Positions 61,476 through 64,000 of a DNA stretch of 64,000 nt are shown here, one piece after another. The stretch is taken from contig NZ_LGCN01000017.1 of the NCBI RefSeq assembly GCF_001279005.1, forward strand, positions 62,001 through 126,000. The letters are read 5' to 3'. Each line of letters begins with the position of its first letter. Within the stretch, counting starts at the first letter, position 1. This DNA comes from Streptomyces caelestis. GTDB lineage: Bacteria > Actinomycetota > Actinomycetes > Streptomycetales > Streptomycetaceae. The position numbers and the translations under genes were made by a program. Under the pieces are notes generated by a model. That model did no database searches and had not been told where the DNA came from. It saw only the letters and a list, made by a program, of their open reading frames with translations.

Positions 61476-62704
61476 CCACCGACGACCGGAACCTGCGCCA
61501 GATCGTTGCCACGACGGACGTCCACTCCTCCTTCGACAACGCCGCGCCCTTCCTGACCCACCTCCACGCGCTGCGCCCGACCTCGCTCATCGTGGACTGC
61601 GGCGACTTCTTCGAAGGCAGCGGCTACTACCGCCTCGCCCGAGGCACCATCGAGCGGGAGATCCTGCTCAAGCTGTACGACGTGCTGGCCCCTGGCAACC
61701 ACGGCTGGCCCCACCACTTCGAACCCGACCTTCACCGGCGCACTGTCTGCGCCAACGCCGTCGATGCCAACACCGGCGACGCTCTGTTCCGCCGCCTGTA
61801 CATCGCCGACATCGATGGACGGCGCGTCGGCGTAACCGCTGTGATCGGCCGGCAAGCCTTCCACTCGATCCCGGCCGCCCAGCGAGCCGGCCACTGCGTC
61901 ACCGATCCCCTCCAGGCCCTGCGGGAGGTGAGTCTCGCCCACCACGAGGTGGATAGCTGGGTCCTGCTCAGCCACTCCGGCTTCGACGAGGACCGGAATC
62001 TCGCGGCGGCCTGTCCCTTCCTCGACGTGGTCCTCGCAGGGCACTGCCACAGCGATCAGTACGGGCCGGTCCGAGTCGACGGCACCCTGGTCGTCAAGGG
62101 CCGAGAGCTCGCCGGCGGCTATGCGATCGCCATGCCCGTGGGTACGGGATGGGGCGCGGGCGCCACGTCCTTCCCCGATCGGGCCCCGAGCGTCGTTCCG
62201 ACGGAACTTGCGGATCTGCGCTCCCGCATCGAAGACGTCAAGCAACAACTGGCCGACATCCTCGGCCCGATCAGTCCCGCCTACCGCCACCAGGTCCTCG
62301 ATCGGCGCAGCCTGCTTCGGAACCTCACCGCCCGCCTGCGCACGTCGCTCGGCACGGACGCGGTCATCCTCAACGAAACGGCACTACGCGCCGTACCACT
62401 CGGCGACACCTTCACCCAGGGTGACCTGCTCTCCATCGAGCCGTTCGGTAACCAGCTGGTGCACGCCCACGTGCCGGATCCAGCACGAAGCGACCTCCCC
62501 GGCTGGCTGTCTCAGCTGACCACCCAGACCGGCCCGCTCGTCACCGCACCCGATCCCTTGCCGGACGCCGTCACCACCGTGCTGACCACCGACTACCTCG
62601 CCGACACCTACCTAAGCGGACGCACGCGCGAGGCCGGCCTGCGTCTGGACCAGGCCGTCCAACACGTCCTCACCGCTCCCGACACCGTGGAAGGAGGCAG
62701 GTGA
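61472..62704 (+). CDS. 5'-nucleotidase-like metallophosphoesterase
   Basis: 410 aa. Metallophosphatase motifs in order: ATTDVHSSFDN, LIVDCGDFFEGSGYY, APGNHGWPHHF, LSHSGFDEDRN and VLAGHCHSDQYGP, giving the two-metal site. The C-terminal part (ALRAVPLGDTFTQGDLLSIEPFGNQLV) matches the 5'-nucleotidase C domain of UshA-type enzymes, with the FGNxL/V contact region. No signal peptide, so it works in the cytoplasm. ATG overlaps the MurA-like stop (ATGA). Probably removes phosphate from a nucleotide product. Confidence 0.9.
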   Translation: MTTDDRNLRQIVATTDVHSSFDNAAPFLTHLHALRPTSLIVDCGDFFEGSGYYRLARGTIEREILLKLYDVLAPGNHGWPHHFEPDLHRRTVCANAVDANTGDALFRRLYIADIDGRRVGVTAVIGRQAFHSIPAAQRAGHCVTDPLQALREVSLAHHEVDSWVLLSHSGFDEDRNLAAACPFLDVVLAGHCHSDQYGPVRVDGTLVVKGRELAGGYAIAMPVGTGWGAGATSFPDRAPSVVPTELADLRSRIEDVKQQLADILGPISPAYRHQVLDRRSLLRNLTARLRTSLGTDAVILNETALRAVPLGDTFTQGDLLSIEPFGNQLVHAHVPDPARSDLPGWLSQLTTQTGPLVTAPDPLPDAVTTVLTTDYLADTYLSGRTREAGLRLDQAVQHVLTAPDTVEGGR

Positions 62705-63243
62705 TGATCCTCACCGGCCCGGAGATCACCGTTGCCGCTCACGACGGCCGCCTCCGCATCACCCCGTTCGCCGCCGACCAGGTCAACCCCAACAGCTACA
62801 ACGTGCGTCTGGGCCCCACCCTGATCACCTACACGGGCCCCGTCTTGGACGCCCACCGGCCCAACCTCACCCGCGAAACCACCATCGGCCCGGACGGGCA
62901 CGTCCTCCAGCCGGGCGAGCTCTACCTCGGCCACACCCTCGAAGAGGTCGGCTCCGACACGTTCGTGCCGCTGCTGTTCGGCCGCTCCTCCGTCGGACGT
63001 CTCGGCCTGTTCGTCGAGATCACCGCCCCCATCGGCGACATCGGCTTCCACGGCCAGTGGACGCTCATGCTCACCCCGATCCGACCGCTGCGCGTGTACT
63101 CAGGCATGAAAATCGCGCAGATCATGTTCTTCGTCTCCACCGGCGTCGTGGACCTCTACCGCGGCAAATACCAGGCCGCCACAGGACCGCAGCCCTCCGC
63201 CTACTGGCGAGACCTCGCCCGGCTCCAGGTGGTGGCATCGTGA
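62704..63243 (+). CDS. dCTP deaminase-like protein, paralog A (Arg/Ser site kept, Glu lost)
   Basis: 179 aa, the dCTP deaminase/dUTPase fold. NSYNVRLG (28-37), the phosphate-binding loop G93-RSS-VG-R99-LG and C-terminal KYQAATGPQPS are intact. The catalytic Glu (E. coli Glu138 in VLEFYN) is replaced: the strand reads WTLMLTP with Met122. ATG at 62704 overlaps the previous stop by one base, GGAAGGAGG upstream. Most likely works as a hetero-oligomer with paralog B, or has another role. Confidence 0.88.
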   Translation: MILTGPEITVAAHDGRLRITPFAADQVNPNSYNVRLGPTLITYTGPVLDAHRPNLTRETTIGPDGHVLQPGELYLGHTLEEVGSDTFVPLLFGRSSVGRLGLFVEITAPIGDIGFHGQWTLMLTPIRPLRVYSGMKIAQIMFFVSTGVVDLYRGKYQAATGPQPSAYWRDLARLQVVAS

Positions 63244-63776
63244 TCCTCACCGGTCCCGCCATCGCCGCCGCCGTCCAGGCCGGCGAGATCACCATCGAGC
63301 CGTACGAGCCCAGCCGCGTCTCCCCCAACGCCTACGACTGGCGGCTGGGCGCCACCATCCGCGTCTGCGACGGCGACCTCGACGCCGCAACCCCCACCGC
63401 CTTCACCGAGCAGTCCATCCCCGACGCCGGCTTCGTGCTGCGCCCTGGCCTGCTCTACCTCGGCATCACCCTGGAGCGGACCGGTTCGGAGACGTACGCG
63501 CAGCTGCTGAACGGCGACCGCACCACCGGCTCCCTGGGCATCTGGGTCCACGTGTCGGCTCCGCTCGGACACCAGGGCCATGCGATCCGGTGGACGCTGG
63601 AGATCCGCGCCGCCCGACCTGTGCGCGTGTATCCGGGCATGACCTTCGGCAAGCTCGTCTTCCTCACCACCTTCGGCGCACCGGCCAGCTACCAGCAACA
63701 GCCCGCCAAGTACGCGACCACGGAAGGCATCGACGTCTCGCGACTCTACGAGGAGATCGACGGAGGCACGCGGTGA
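63240..63776 (+). CDS. dCTP deaminase-like protein, paralog B (Glu kept, Arg/Ser site lost)
   Basis: 178 aa. Same fold as paralog A (N-terminal ILTGPAIAAAVQAGE, NAYDWRLG, C-terminal AKYATTEGIDVSRLYEE). The Glu121 in WTLEIRA is kept at the position of E. coli Glu138. The loop that should read GRSSxxRLG instead reads G92-DRTTGSLG: the Arg, Ser and second Arg are Asp93, Arg94 and Ser98. GTG start at 63240 overlaps the paralog A stop (GTGA), so translation of the two is coupled. Confidence 0.88.
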   Translation: MILTGPAIAAAVQAGEITIEPYEPSRVSPNAYDWRLGATIRVCDGDLDAATPTAFTEQSIPDAGFVLRPGLLYLGITLERTGSETYAQLLNGDRTTGSLGIWVHVSAPLGHQGHAIRWTLEIRAARPVRVYPGMTFGKLVFLTTFGAPASYQQQPAKYATTEGIDVSRLYEEIDGGTR

Positions 63777-64000
63777 ACGCTCGCTCGGCCACCGGCCCGA
63801 TGGCTGCCACCTTCCTGGACCTCCCCGTTGGAAGCCCCGGCGGCAGCGTCGAGCTCTTCCTCGACCTCTACACCGGCGAGGAACCCCTCATCCCGGCCCG
63901 CGCCTTCATGCTCACGCCACCTGGTCACGGTCCCCGGCCACCCGCCGGACTCAGCGTGCTCCCCGTAGCAGGCAAATGTCTGGAAGGAACGGCCTTCAGT
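63773..64000 (+). CDS. Start of a possible glycosyltransferase (runs off the window)
   Basis: 76 codons visible. It begins VNARSATGPMAATFLDLP then SPGGSVELFLDLYTGEEPLIPARAFML. The glycine-rich loop after a beta strand is reminiscent of GT-B (family 4) glycosyltransferase N-termini; this is a weak guess. GTG start at 63773-63775 overlaps the previous stop, with GGAGG seven bases before it. It continues beyond 64000. Confidence 0.55.
   Translation, partial: MNARSATGPMAATFLDLPVGSPGGSVELFLDLYTGEEPLIPARAFMLTPPGHGPRPPAGLSVLPVAGKCLEGTAFS

Larger units (their letters stand above)
55742..64000. mobile_element. Integrated element (left end, right end beyond window)
   Basis: A tyrosine recombinase, a relaxase remnant and a cassette of rare enzymes follow the conserved core genes. 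Base composition from about 57 kb appears lower in GC (upper 60s) than the core. The attachment site was not identified: no tRNA or direct repeat of an att site is visible at the left end, and the right end is outside. The border at 55.7 kb is therefore approximate. Confidence 0.65.

Overview
This window looks like the chromosome of a Streptomyces species. It is very GC-rich (roughly 70% or more), genes are packed with frequent ATGA/GTGA stop-start overlaps and GTG starts, menaquinone is made by the futalosine (Mqn) route, and typical actinomycete families are present (DUF397, SpoIIAB-like ATPases, serine/threonine kinases with a Ser/Pro-rich linker and an extracellular domain). From memory, the order of the mqn, nuo, ccs and hemL genes agrees with the S. 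coelicolor SCO4469-SCO4570 region. I could not check this against a database.

Layout. 1-4120: 5' part of the complex I operon (nuoA to nuoF, minus strand), with two tandem Rex-type operators about 420 bp upstream. 4964-16973: an NlpC/P60 cell-wall hydrolase, a menaquinone-reductase-like flavoprotein, menG, a bifunctional polysaccharide deacetylase/glycosyltransferase, a GH18 lipoprotein, mqnC, a prepilin peptidase, a decayed ATPase/XRE/DUF397 locus and a small double-glycine leader peptide. 17359-22955: a PQQ-propeller kinase, mqnA, a cold-shock gene and a methyltransferase. 22957-29308: fadD, thiolase, FabG4-like reductase, MaoC dehydratase and a TetR regulator, in an arrangement like mycobacterial fadA2-fabG4-htdX. 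29333-35106: paired SPFH proteins, a dicarboxylate symporter and small genes. 35301-40172: mqnE, an AsnC regulator, ubiX, mqnP and mqnL. 40240-46885: tandem membrane-anchored XRE proteins, a secreted peptidase-like protein, a LamG kinase, a CDP-alcohol phosphatidyltransferase and a cytosine deaminase. 46948-54763: System II cytochrome c maturation (ccsB, resB, ccdA, resA), a deacetylase-like lipoprotein, a histidine phosphatase and hemL.

The core region is mostly respiratory. Six Mqn-route genes, menG and a MenJ-like reductase supply menaquinone, nuo reduces it, ccs/res matures c-type cytochromes and hemL feeds heme synthesis. mqnB and mqnD are not in the window.

From about 55.74 kb to the right edge there is an integrated accessory element: a tyrosine recombinase, a relaxase remnant and then an unusual cassette. 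An XRE regulator and a flavoprotein are transcribed leftward. Rightward and tightly overlapping are a SpoIIAB-like ATPase, a MurA-like enolpyruvyl transferase, a 5'-nucleotidase-like metallophosphoesterase, two dCTP-deaminase-like proteins and the start of a possible glycosyltransferase. Enzyme content suggests chemistry on a nucleotide or nucleoside. The two deaminase paralogs have lost opposite halves of the catalytic residue set. This cassette is the best candidate for an undescribed system; it runs off the right edge.
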